Of a stretch of DNA of 64,000 bases, positions 33,265-41,662 are shown piece after piece. Every line of letters starts with the position of its first letter. Positions within the stretch are counted from its first letter, which is position 1. The position numbers and the translations under genes were made by a program. The notes beneath the pieces are model-generated. The model was not told the DNA's origin, did no database searches, and worked only from the letters and a program-made list of their open reading frames with translations. The stretch spans positions 1 to 64,000 of the forward strand of contig NZ_CP108550.1 of assembly GCF_036010325.1 (NCBI RefSeq), in the 5' to 3' direction. The DNA comes from Streptomyces sp. NBC_01210. Lineage in GTDB: Bacteria; Actinomycetota; Actinomycetes; Streptomycetales; Streptomycetaceae.

Positions 33265-34791
33265 TTACGAGTGCGAGGCATCGGCCTTCTCCACCGCGAT
33301 CGGCTGCTGCAGCGGCAGCCGTACACAGAAGACGGTGTGTCCCGGTTCGGAACGGACGTTGACGGTGCCATGATGGGCGGCTGCGACGGCTTGCACGATG
33401 GCCAGGCCCAAGCCCGTGGAACCCGCCGTGCGGGAGCGGGAAGTATCTCCCCGAACAAACCGCTCAAAGACTCGGGGAACGAGATCAGCAGGGATACCGG
33501 GCCCGTCGTCGAGCACCTCAAGAACCGCATCACCGGATTGGGCCTTCAGGCGCGTGGTCACAGTGGTCGTGGGCGGTGTATGCGCGCGGGCGTTGGCGAG
33601 CAAGTTGTTCAGCACCTGCTGCAATCGCGCACTGTCACCACGCAGCACAACGGGTTCGTCAGGCAGCTCCAAGCACCAGCGGTGATCAGGGCCGGCCGCA
33701 CGTGCGTCACTGACGCCGTCGATGAGCATCAGAGAAAGGTCGACCTCCGCATTTTCCAGGGGGCGCCCCGTATCCAGGCGAGCTAGCAGCAACAGCTCAT
33801 CTACGAGGTTGCTCATACGGTGCCCCTCGGACTGGATGCGGCTCAGGGCGTGCTGCATCTCCTGCTCCTGCTCGCTACTGAAGCGCCTGGCCATCTCCGC
33901 GTAGCCCCGAATTGACGACAGCGGAGTGCGCAACTCATGGCTGGCGTCTGCGACGAACTGCCGCGCCCGCACTTCACTCTCCTGTCGCGCCGTCAAAGCC
34001 GCACTGACATGTCCCAGCATCCGATTGAGCGCGGCCCCCACCTGTCCCACTTCGGTGCGTGGGTCCGCCTCAGCTTCCGGCACCCGTTCCGCAAGTTCGA
34101 CGTCACCGCGCTCCAAGGGGAGCGCTGACACGCGACCAGCGGTTGCGGTCACACGGCGGAGAGGCCGCAGGGCCCCGGAGACCAAGCCAGCACTCGCCAG
34201 AGCCGCGGCCGCAACCCCTGCAACAGTGAGAGCTATCTCGACAGTGATCAGCCGCTGCAAGGCATTGTCGACCGATTTTGTCGGGATACCGACGAGGATG
34301 GAATCGCCCTCACGGGTGTGCACCGACCGCACGCGATATGAGCCGACTTCTGAAATGTGCATACTGTGAGGCCTGCCATCCAGCGCCGTCGATTCCAGTG
34401 ATGCCATTGCTTTGGCCGACAGTTCCTTCGAGTTAATACTCCACCGGCCGACTTCGTCTTGATTCTCCTCACTGATCGTTGCTTTTGACACGGAGCCCTC
34501 GGGAGAGATAACGGCACCTAGCGTGCCGATCTGCTGCCCGCCTCGGGTGACAAAGCCCAGCGGGTCCTCTGCACCAGTGGCGACAGCACGTGGGCCACCC
34601 GGCGGAGGGAGAGGTCTGGCGGCCCGATTGGCCGCCTCGTGCAACTGATCGTCGAGTTTGCCCATGAGGTAGTCGTTGAGCGCGACCGCCGTAACGGTGC
34701 TCAGCAGTGTTGCCAGCGCCACAGTTAGCGCAACTACCGCAACTACCAGGCGGGCGCGGAGCGACCAGGGTCGGCGTGTCTTTCCTCGCAT
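33265..34791 (-). CDS. Sensor histidine kinase, orphan
   Basis: This encodes 508 residues. There is an N-terminal membrane helix (ARLVVAVVALTVALATLLST), an extracellular domain of about 140 residues, a second helix (ITVEIALTVAGVAAAALASA), HAMP-like LRPLRRVTATAGRVSAL, the H-box FVADASHELRTPLSSIRGYA, an N-box NNLLANARAH, and G boxes DDGPGIP and STGLGLAIV. It resembles CutS-type kinases of Streptomyces. The response regulator normally just upstream is absent: an IS5-like remnant begins 9 bp before the ATG. It would need a partner elsewhere or be non-functional as a system. Confidence 0.9.
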   Translation of the reverse strand: MRGKTRRPWSLRARLVVAVVALTVALATLLSTVTAVALNDYLMGKLDDQLHEAANRAARPLPPPGGPRAVATGAEDPLGFVTRGGQQIGTLGAVISPEGSVSKATISEENQDEVGRWSINSKELSAKAMASLESTALDGRPHSMHISEVGSYRVRSVHTREGDSILVGIPTKSVDNALQRLITVEIALTVAGVAAAALASAGLVSGALRPLRRVTATAGRVSALPLERGDVELAERVPEAEADPRTEVGQVGAALNRMLGHVSAALTARQESEVRARQFVADASHELRTPLSSIRGYAEMARRFSSEQEQEMQHALSRIQSEGHRMSNLVDELLLLARLDTGRPLENAEVDLSLMLIDGVSDARAAGPDHRWCLELPDEPVVLRGDSARLQQVLNNLLANARAHTPPTTTVTTRLKAQSGDAVLEVLDDGPGIPADLVPRVFERFVRGDTSRSRTAGSTGLGLAIVQAVAAAHHGTVNVRSEPGHTVFCVRLPLQQPIAVEKADASHS

Positions 34792-34799
34792 ACGACCAC

Positions 34800-35446
34800 T
34801 CTGTACGAGGAACCTGTGAGCCAGCTATGGAACGGTGTCTGACGGATGGCGACCTGAGCGGCCGGACCGCGTATGACGCACTGGCACGCGATGGCGTCGG
34901 GATCATCCGCCTGGTCCTCGACGAACTCGGCTCCCGCGGCGAGTTGGACTGGTCCCGGTGCGCGATCGACTCGGTGAACATGCGGGCCTTGAAAAGGGGG
35001 ACCTGACAGGCCCGAATCCTGTCGACGGGGGCGAGTGCGGCTCGAAGATCCATTCGATCGCCGAGCGGACCGGTCTGCCCCTGTCCGTCGGAATCTCAGG
35101 GGCGAACGTGCACGACAGCCAGGCCCTGATACCCCTGGTGAAGGGCATATCACCGATCCGCTCCCGCCGCGGGCGTCGGCGACGCAGGCCGGGCAAGCTC
35201 CACGCAGATATGGGTTACGACTGTTCTCACCTGAGGCGATGGTTACGCGGGCGTGGCATCAAGCACCGCATCGCCCGCACGGGGGTTGAGACCTCGCAGC
35301 GGCTGGGCCGCCCACTGAACGCACCATGGCCTGGCTCGCTGGCTGCCGCTGCCTCCACCGACGCTACAGAGCGCAAGGCCGACCACTTCCTCGCCTTCAC
35401 CAGCATCGCCTGCACCCTCGTCTGCTACCGCAGACTCACCAAATGA
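34800..35446 (+). pseudogene. IS5-like transposase, degenerate
   Basis: Pieces in different frames read VLDELGSRGELDWSRCAIDS, then GDLTGPNPVDGGECGSKIHS, GLPLSVGISGANVHDSQALI, LHADMGYDCSHLRRWLRGRG and a final ACTLVCYRRLTK. Together they are the second half of an IS5-family DDE transposase with at least two frameshifts. The N-terminal part is missing, replaced by the kinase upstream region. Confidence 0.8.
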
Positions 35447-35597
35447 GATGACTTCTTAGGAAGCATTTCCGCCAGATTGCCCAAATGTGAGGTTGCGGCT
35501 CGAATGTCAATGGCCGACAAACGCCGTTGACGGGTTAGTGGCCTTGTTACTACGTTGTGGTGAAAGAATTCTGCGAAAGAGGAAAGCGGGGGTATTG

Positions 35598-36011
35598 ATG
35601 CTGCGGAAGAGTAAGGTTGCGGCCCGCGTCGGCGTTGTCGCCGGAGCTGGACTTCTGGTCTTTGGGACTGCCACTTCGGCCTACGCGTACGATCTTTCCG
35701 TTCAGACCGATGACGGTGCCCCTGGGGGGAAACTCTACTGGACGGCCGACGGCGACGTAGTCAAAGTCTGCGACCAGGAGGCGGATGGCTGGGCCGCCTA
35801 TGCCAAGGTGGAGCACGCGGGAGACTTTAGGTACTCCATGCGCGCTGGGGGCAATGGTAATTGTACGTCGCACAGCGCCTCGGATGGTGGAAGGTACAAC
35901 CTCACTGAGGGATATTCGGTCTTCCTGACGGTCTGCCTGCAGAAGACGAACGAATTCGGGCAGACCATCACCAGGTATTGCGATCAAGTAACGCCCATTA
36001 ACAATAACTAG
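35598..36011 (+). CDS. Small secreted protein
   Basis: This encodes 137 residues. The signal peptide is ARVGVVAGAGLLVFGTATSA then YAYD; cleavage after AYA is likely. The mature part (KLYWTADGDVVKVCDQEADG, then GNCTSHSASDGGRYNLTEGY, and FLTVCLQK, RYCDQVTP) has four cysteines and looks like a small beta sandwich common among Streptomyces secreted proteins. Start ATG 35598 follows GAAAGCGGGGG. Less GC-biased codons than average. A perfect hairpin terminator follows. Confidence 0.7.
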   Translation: MLRKSKVAARVGVVAGAGLLVFGTATSAYAYDLSVQTDDGAPGGKLYWTADGDVVKVCDQEADGWAAYAKVEHAGDFRYSMRAGGNGNCTSHSASDGGRYNLTEGYSVFLTVCLQKTNEFGQTITRYCDQVTPINNN

Positions 36012-36023
36012 CCTCGATTGTGC

Positions 36024-36060
36024 GTACGTGGCCCACCGACTTGTCCGGTGGGCCACGTAC
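36024..36060 (+). terminator. Perfect 15-bp hairpin terminator
   Basis: GTACGTGGCCCACCG and CGGTGGGCCACGTAC pair over a 7-nt loop, 12 bp after the secreted protein stop. Confidence 0.8.
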
Positions 36061-36115
36061 ATCGCATCGCAAGGGCGGCAGCAGCTGAGCACCAGCGTTT
36101 CTGATCAGCAGCGTA

Positions 36116-36163
36116 CTAAGGGCTTGCAGGGAATCAAGGTGTTGCTTCCCTGCAAGCCCTTAG
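36116..36163. terminator. Perfect 18-bp hairpin
   Basis: CTAAGGGCTTGCAGGGAA and its exact inverse are separated by 12 nt. It overlaps the stop of the IS21-like relic on minus and may be a terminator or an old IS end. Confidence 0.65.
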
Positions 36164-36355
36164 TCCAGGAAAGGCGCGAATGCATCCGGACTCTGACGCC
36201 TTTGCCCAGGAACCTGCTCACCGTTCAGATAGGCACGGATCGTTTTACGGTCCCGGCCCAAATGACGTGCGATCGCCGAGATCGACCAACCTTGGGGCCG
36301 GCCGCGAGCACGAGCTGGCGTGGATGCGGACCCGGCACATCGAGGAGGACCCTGA
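36160..36355 (-). pseudogene. Helix-turn-helix start of an IS21-like transposase, fragment
   Basis: The minus frame contains WSISAIARHLGRDRKTIRAY then LNGEQVPGQRR, the N-terminal HTH of IstA-type transposases. It is cut on its 5' side by the insertion sequence at 36356 and stops at 36160. Confidence 0.65.
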
Positions 36356-37962
36356 GCTTGTTTTTTATGGTTTGTGAGCTTTGAGTTGATTACGTTCAGC
36401 GATGCTTTCAGGGCGCCTGGTCGATTTGCCCACGTCGTAACGGGTGGCGGGTCGCCGGTTCTTCGAGCCAAGTGGGCGTCCTGGGCCGGGAGTTGAGGGT
36501 TTGGGTGCACGGGCCGGACTATGCAGGTGAGGGCGGAGGTTCCTGAACCCCCGGCGGACGCGGGCCGGGGTGAGCCGGGCGGGCTCGGCCCGCTTCTCCC
36601 AGGGGCGGCGGAGATCGGCTGCGGCCTCGCGGGTGAGCCGGAGCTGGGTATGTGCCGCGATCACGAGCCACGTCCACCGGTCCGCGGCCTCGGGAGTACG
36701 GAGCCTGGGACGGGTCCAGCCGAGCGTCTGCTTTACGAAACGGAAAGTATGTTCAAGATCGAAGCGTCGCAAGAACGCTTGCCATCGCAGGTCGACGTCC
36801 TCGCTGGTCATGCCGGTCTTGGAGGACCACAGCCAGACGGGTAGTGGGTCACCTCCGCCGGGCAGATGGTCCACCTGGAGGCGGATGAGGGTGCCCTCGA
36901 TGATGGGGAGTTCGCCGTCGTGGTCGATCCACGCGCTGCGGGTGGTGAGCCTGGGGTGGATGCGGTCCCAGGCCATGGCCTGGGCGGTGCCGTAGCGGTC
37001 GGTGACCTGCACCGTTTCCGCGTCGGGCTCGCCCCAGGTATCGGGCCTGGCGAAGCGGAACTCCTTGCCGTGCCTCGGCGGTCGCCCGCCCTGGGGATAG
37101 GACAGGGAGTACTCCTTGAGCGAGGGTGTCGGCCGTCGCATGACACGGTCCGCACGCATCCGTCCCAGCACCTCGACGGGCAGGCCGTCGAGGCGGTAGG
37201 CCATGCGCGGGGCGTCGTAGCCGGCGTCGAAGACGACCAGGATGTCCGGGTCGCCGTCCTCCCACTGGCCCCGGCCGATCAAGTCGTTCACGACGCGGCG
37301 GACCTGCCGGGCGGTGACCTCGGCGACATCATCGTCGGGGCCGAGGCGGACCGCGTCCAGCAGCTGGCACCACGAGGTGCGGCCCGTCTCCAGCGCGGCG
37401 ACGAACGAGTAGGGCCAGCCGGGAATGAACTGGTCACTGGAGCGTCCCGAGCGTCCGTAGACGTGGCAGAACAGACGGTCCGGGCTGGTCGGCGCGTCCG
37501 GACGCAGCCACGGCGAGACATCGACCGCCAGGACCAGGCGCCCGTCGGCGGCCTTGGGCTGCGGCAGCACGGCCAGTGCCTTCCGCAGCCCGTCCGCGTC
37601 GACGCGGCCCTGGTTGAGCGCGTCGTACAACGCGCCGTGCCCACGCCGGTGTTCAGCCAGCAGCGTCAGATCGACCGGCGAGGTCACCGGCCCGTTCTCG
37701 CAGAGCATCGCGTCCGTGACTTCGAACAAGGTGTCACCGCGCCGGGTCAGGCATCCGTAGAAGTCCTCCCGAAAGTGGGACGTGAAGTCGAATGCCTCGT
37801 GCCGGGCATCGTGCTGCAGCAGACTCACCCTGCGGCCTTCGTATGAGTGCGGTTCTGTGACGGAACGCATGCTCATGCGGGGGCCGTCCGCCTGTCCGGC
37901 GAATTCCCAGGTGAGTGAACCTGTGCGACGCACTGTTCGACGCCAGAGGATAAAAAACAAGC
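36356..37962 (-). mobile_element. Insertion sequence, copy B, inverted, 1607 bp
   Basis: Same length, same terminal repeats (GCTTGTTTTTTAT) and the same transposase as copy A in opposite orientation. Flanks are TGA on both sides, an intact 3-bp target duplication. Copies A and B enclose 3.6 kb including the histidine kinase. Confidence 0.87.
36365..37876 (-). CDS. DDE transposase of IS copy B
   Basis: The 503-residue product is identical to that of copy A over its whole length as far as can be read. The catalytic segments AVDVSPWLRPDA, VVFDAGYDAPR and DLEHTFRFVKQTLGW are all intact, so this copy should be active. Identity of the two copies points to recent transposition. A longer minus frame runs upstream into flanking recombinase debris and is not expected to be used. 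Confidence 0.85.
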   Translation of the reverse strand: MSMRSVTEPHSYEGRRVSLLQHDARHEAFDFTSHFREDFYGCLTRRGDTLFEVTDAMLCENGPVTSPVDLTLLAEHRRGHGALYDALNQGRVDADGLRKALAVLPQPKAADGRLVLAVDVSPWLRPDAPTSPDRLFCHVYGRSGRSSDQFIPGWPYSFVAALETGRTSWCQLLDAVRLGPDDDVAEVTARQVRRVVNDLIGRGQWEDGDPDILVVFDAGYDAPRMAYRLDGLPVEVLGRMRADRVMRRPTPSLKEYSLSYPQGGRPPRHGKEFRFARPDTWGEPDAETVQVTDRYGTAQAMAWDRIHPRLTTRSAWIDHDGELPIIEGTLIRLQVDHLPGGGDPLPVWLWSSKTGMTSEDVDLRWQAFLRRFDLEHTFRFVKQTLGWTRPRLRTPEAADRWTWLVIAAHTQLRLTREAAADLRRPWEKRAEPARLTPARVRRGFRNLRPHLHSPARAPKPSTPGPGRPLGSKNRRPATRYDVGKSTRRPESIAERNQLKAHKP

Positions 37963-38401
37963 TGAAGGCCGGGGCCTGCTCGTCGACGTCCGGGTGTCGA
38001 AGGTGATGCCCAGGGTGGTCGCCGTGCCGTTCGGCTCGCGCCCGTCGCTCTGTCCGGTGAGGGCCTGGCGCCGCTGGAAGCAGGAGGCCGGACTCGACAG
38101 CGCCCCGGACGGATTCGCGTTTCGCCAGCTGCACTCCCGCTGGAAGACCGTCATGGAGGACGGGCTGGAGCCCGAATCCGTGGGCGACGTGCTGACCCGC
38201 ATCGGGGAGAAGGCGGGTCTGGACATCCGGCCGACCGGGCACTCCCCGCGCCGTGGACTGGTCACCGAGTCCCAACGGGCCGGTCACGACGACCGCCAGG
38301 CCGAGAAGCAGGGCGGATGGGCCAAGGGCAGTCCGGTCATGCGCGGGTACCGCGAGGATGACGACCGTTGGGAGGAGAACGCCCTGATCGGCGTGCTGTA
38401 G
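37963..38401 (+). pseudogene. Tyrosine recombinase, C-terminal fragment
   Basis: From the IS edge the frame reads VVAVPFGSRPSLCPVRAWRR then WKQEAGLDSAPDGFAF, IGEKAGLDIRPTGHSPRRGL and a final GYREDDDRWEENALIGVL. This is the catalytic C-terminal half of a Streptomyces tyrosine recombinase (catalytic HSPRR; Tyr in GYRE). Copy B of the insertion sequence removed or displaced the N-terminal half. Confidence 0.75.
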
Positions 38402-38526
38402 GAGATGCTCGACGACGACGACGCCACCCGTACGCCCGGCAGTCAGCGCACTAGCCAGTGCGTTAAGGTGGGGGTACGTGTCTACAGTTGACACGGCGGG
38501 CCCCCGACGAGAGGTTCGCAGAACCA

Positions 38527-38615
38527 CGAAAGACCCGAACCGGCGGCTACCGGCGCGGGTCTTTCGCGAGGTGGTTTGACTATCGAGCCCGGCCGTCCAT
38601 CTCTCGGCCGGGCTC
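38527..38615. terminator. Two tandem hairpins
   Basis: CGAAAGACCCG/CGGGTCTTTCG (38527-38566) and GAGCCCGGCCG/CGGCCGGGCTC (38585-38615) are adjacent perfect stems. They may terminate the minus small gene and the recombinase transcript, or belong to a small RNA. Confidence 0.55.
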
Positions 38616-38661
38616 AGTCATGAGCACCAACCGTAAACGCCGGGAGCGCAGCCACGTCCCG

Positions 38662-38787
38662 CTAGAGCAGGACATTCTCCACCACCCAATTGACGATCGC
38701 CGCGATCACCAGAAGCCAATCGGCCACCGCCTGACCTATGGTCAGGCGCCGCTCATGGCTTTCTCGCTCAACACCGCGCTCTGTCAT
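38662..38787 (-). CDS. Small hydrophobic membrane peptide
   Basis: This encodes 41 residues from ATG 38787 with a good ribosome binding site (GGGAGG, 5 nt). The N-terminus is charged (MTERGVERESHERRLT) and the rest a single hydrophobic helix IGQAVADWLLVIAAIVNWVV ending ENVLL. The layout resembles small membrane toxins or phage holin-like peptides, but no family was recognised. It is followed by two hairpins. The interval 38788-39269 holds no other gene I can support. Confidence 0.45.
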   Translation of the reverse strand: MTERGVERESHERRLTIGQAVADWLLVIAAIVNWVVENVLL

Positions 38788-39269
38788 GTTGCCTCCCGCT
38801 CGATACCTGGGGTTGACCCTGAAGTCCAGGGCCTTCACCCGGAACTGGGTGAAGCTGTAGAGGTATCGGTGGAGAGGCAGCCACAAGCATACGGCGTGGG
38901 CCCGACCTTGAAGGACCGGGGACCACAACTCCTAGGCGGCTGAGGCAATCCAACCACTAGATCTGGGGTTTGAACGCCTTTCATATCCCGATGCGTGTCG
39001 CGCGGTGCGGGTCTGCCTCCGTGCCTGATTGCCGGTAAGCCACGCCGTACCGCGCATCAGATATCCCTGGTCAGCGCCCCTCAAAGCTCGGACGCCGGGG
39101 AACTCATCACGAGGAGCGGCGCCTGTCATCTGCCGTAACCGCCGCCCAGGACCTCCTCGCCGCAGTAGCCCGGACCTGCGGCTCCTTCACTCGAACGTGT
39201 GTTTGGCGCAACCTTTCGAAACCCACTACCGTTGTCCAGCTAGGGAGACCCTTCGAGAGGGGCCGACGT

Positions 39270-39362
39270 GTGACCACTACCGCGGACAGTGCCACCATCA
39301 CTGCCCAGGACCTCTCCCAGGACCGATTCGAACCGGTGCATGCCATGAATGACGCGGCCTAG
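39270..39362 (+). pseudogene. Short ORF, possibly the start of a lost recombinase
   Basis: GTG 39270 with GAGAGGGG upstream gives 30 residues (TTTADSATITAQDLSQDRFE, PVHAMNDAA) and stops. About 80 bp later a frame ending DQWEDNALLGVL (39420-39522) matches the C-terminus of Streptomyces tyrosine recombinases. The two may be the ends of one internally deleted gene; this is inference. Confidence 0.35.
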
Positions 39363-39419
39363 AACTCGACCGCGCCGGCGGTCTGATGGCACTGGAGCGG
39401 ATCGGCGCGCTGTAACCCT

Positions 39420-39522
39420 CCCTAGGACACCGGGTCCTGCCGCCCCGCACTCCAAGGTCCTCGCCGGCTACCTCGAGGTCGTCGACCAGTGGGAGGACAA
39501 CGCACTGCTCGGCGTGCTATAG
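39420..39522 (+). pseudogene. Tyrosine recombinase, last residues
   Basis: The plus frame ends VLAGYLEVVDQWEDNALLGV L-stop, parallel to YREDDDRWEENALIGVL-stop of the fragment at 37963-38401, including the catalytic-type Gly-Tyr. Only about 25-30 residues remain. Confidence 0.6.
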
Positions 39523-39568
39523 GCATTCGTGGCTGACGACGACCGGCGGCCTGGCCGAGAGCGGGCAG

Positions 39569-41011
39569 GTGCACCTCGCCGCCCCCACGAGTGCCAGTAC
39601 GCCGCCGAACAGTCGTCTCAGCCGACAGGCGGACGTGGAGCGCGCACATGGTGAAGGGGTGGCAGACAAACCGAGGTGGTATCACCAGGGCCGGGCGTCG
39701 GGCGGATGGCATGCCCCGCGCCTCTTGCGGGTGTGGATTGTCGCCCCGCTCGCCGTCCTCGGCACCATCGGCGCGGGCTGTCTGATCTACCGTTTCGTTG
39801 TCGACCGCCTCGTCGCCAACACCTCGGACGCCATCAAGACCACCCTCGCCATCCTCGCCCTGACCGGGGCCGTGCTGGCCGGTGTGTACGCCTACCGCAA
39901 GCAACGCATCGCCGAGAGCGACGCCCATCGCGCCGACGCCAACCAGTTCGCCGACCGCTACACCACAGTGGCCGAACAGCTCGGCCACGAGAAGGCCGCC
40001 GTACGCCTCGCCGGCGTCTACGCTCTCGCCAGGCTCGCGGACGACTGGGAAGAACAGCGCCAGGTGTGCATCGATGTCCTGTGCGCTTATCTGCGCATGC
40101 CATACCAAACCAACCCGGGTTCCCCCGAGTACAAGGAGGGCGAACGCGAAGTCCGGCACACCGTCATCCGCCTCATCCGAGATCACCTCAGCCTTCCGCC
40201 CGCGCATCCGCACTCCTGGCAGGGCCTCGACTTCGACTTCACGGCCGTCACGTTCGACGGGGGAGACCTGTCCGGTGCGACGTTCTCCGGCGGCACGATC
40301 AGCTTCAACCGAGCGGAGTTCTCCGACGGCACGGTCAGCTTCAGCGGCGCGGCGTTCTCCGGCGGTGAGGTGTCCTTCGGCCGGGCGACGTTCTCGGGCG
40401 GCATCGTGTCCTTCGACCGGGCGACGTTCTCCGGCGGCAAGGTGCTCTTCCGCCGCGTTTCCTTCTCCGGCGGCGCCGTGTTCTTCGACGAGTCGAGTTT
40501 CACCGGTGGTGAGGTGTCCTTCGACCGGGCGGACTTCTCTGACGGCATCGTGTCCTTCTACCAGGCGGACTCCTCCGGCGGCAGGCTGTCCTTCGACCGG
40601 GCGAACTTCTCCGGCGGCAAGGTGGAGTTCGTCGGATCGAGGTTCGTTGGCGGCAGGGTGGGCTTCGACCAGGCGACGTTCTCCAGCGGCACGGTCACCT
40701 TCCACGTGGGTTTCATGGGCGCCAAGGTGGACTTCGACGGGGCGACGTTCTCCGGCGCCAGGGTGGACTTCAACTGGTCGGCGTTTTCCAGCGGCACGGT
40801 GTCGTTTCGCGGAGCTGCCTTTCCCGGCGGCAGGGTGTCCTTCGACCAGGCGGACTTCTCCGGCAGCACGGTGATCTTCCTCGGGGCTTCCTTCTCCGGC
40901 GGCACCGTGGACCTGCAGTCCGTCGCCTCGTGGGCGAGGCCGCCTCTTTTCGGCACAGGGGTGTGGGGTAACGCCCCTGCGGGACTGGCTCTGCCCTCTC
41001 CAAGCCAGTGA
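39569..41011 (+). CDS. Membrane protein with pentapeptide-like repeats
   Basis: Up to 480 residues; GTG 39569 is the longest start, and an internal GTG at 39635 or 39656 is possible. Two membrane helices (VWIVAPLAVLGTIGAGCLIY and IKTTLAILALTGAVLAGVYA) are followed by a cytosolic segment with VAEQLGHEKAAVRLAGVYAL. From about residue 230 there are some 20 units of about 10 residues of the type FSGGTVSFDRA, a pentapeptide repeat right-handed helix. This arrangement is common in Streptomyces pentapeptide proteins of unknown function. A distant relative lies at 58203-59867. Confidence 0.8.
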   Translation: MHLAAPTSASTPPNSRLSRQADVERAHGEGVADKPRWYHQGRASGGWHAPRLLRVWIVAPLAVLGTIGAGCLIYRFVVDRLVANTSDAIKTTLAILALTGAVLAGVYAYRKQRIAESDAHRADANQFADRYTTVAEQLGHEKAAVRLAGVYALARLADDWEEQRQVCIDVLCAYLRMPYQTNPGSPEYKEGEREVRHTVIRLIRDHLSLPPAHPHSWQGLDFDFTAVTFDGGDLSGATFSGGTISFNRAEFSDGTVSFSGAAFSGGEVSFGRATFSGGIVSFDRATFSGGKVLFRRVSFSGGAVFFDESSFTGGEVSFDRADFSDGIVSFYQADSSGGRLSFDRANFSGGKVEFVGSRFVGGRVGFDQATFSSGTVTFHVGFMGAKVDFDGATFSGARVDFNWSAFSSGTVSFRGAAFPGGRVSFDQADFSGSTVIFLGASFSGGTVDLQSVASWARPPLFGTGVWGNAPAGLALPSPSQ

Positions 41012-41039
41012 GATAGAGATTCCTGGACGTTGAACATCC

Positions 41040-41177
41040 TTGTTGGACACCGGAGGCCGACTCCGGCCCAGCATGTCGCCGTCCGGCCATCCCTGTCCCA
41101 GAACCGATCGGTTCCCGAACACCGGCAGCGCGGCACAGGACAGCCGACTGCCGGTGTTCGGGAACGGTGTCCAACAA
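41040..41177. mobile_element. MITE-like 138-bp inverted-repeat element
   Basis: Terminal repeats TTGTTGGACACCG and CGGTGTCCAACAA are perfect 13-mers. Inside lies a second perfect inverted repeat with 18-bp arms starting GTTCCCGAACACCGGCAG (41111-41128 and 41148-41165). No coding capacity. It could be a miniature transposable element or a large structured terminator. Confidence 0.55.
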
Positions 41178-41344
41178 CGGCGTCACTACGGTGCGCCGGT
41201 TCAGCTGTGCGGATCCCAGGCCCCCATTGGCGGTTCCGCATGCCGATCTGTACGCCGCCGATAGCCGTGACCGTGCTCCCGATGGCGCCCACGGTGGCCG
41301 CAGCCTCCGTGTTGTGGGTCGGGGCACCAACCACCGTTCCGGTG

Positions 41345-41650
41345 ATCCCCGAGACGGATGTCGACGCCCGCGTCACGCAGGGCGCGGATCTTCTCCTCTT
41401 CCTTCACCTTGGTCTCGATGAAGTTCTCGATGTCGGGGTGGTCGACGTCGAGGATGACATCTTCGCGTCCGGGCCGAGCCGCCTGTCGGAGAGGTTGCCC
41501 CACTGGTCGATGGGGCGGAAGGCCGGGCCGCCGTCGAAGCCGGCGGCTTCCTTCCAGGCCAGCCAGCAGCGCACCGGGCAGGTCTCGGGGTGCTCGCCGT
41601 ACGCCACCACGACGTCGCGGGCCGCCGTTCCTGACACCCAGAACCCTCGG
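41345..41650 (-). pseudogene. Chimeric relic: tyrosine recombinase joined to class II ribonucleotide reductase
   Basis: On minus, 41650-41480 reads VVVAYGEHPETCPVRCWLAW then KEAAGFDGGPAFRPIDQWGN, a recombinase catalytic-domain segment. After a frame change, 41470-41345 reads VILDVDHPDIENFIETKVKE then EEKIRALRDAGVDI, characteristic of vitamin B12-dependent ribonucleotide reductase NrdJ. Neither has its remaining parts nearby, so two unrelated gene fragments have been fused. Confidence 0.7.
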
Positions 41651-41662
41651 CGTGGCCATGAC

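Noticed and set aside
31177..37962. Proof of composite transposition from matching outer TGA flanks
   Set aside because: TGA is also the target copied by each IS individually, so matching outer flanks do not discriminate.
36356..38527. A single 720-residue frame joining the transposase to upstream sequence
   Set aside because: The extra N-terminus is read through the IS end into recombinase debris; the element boundary at 37962 and the ATG at 37876 define the gene.
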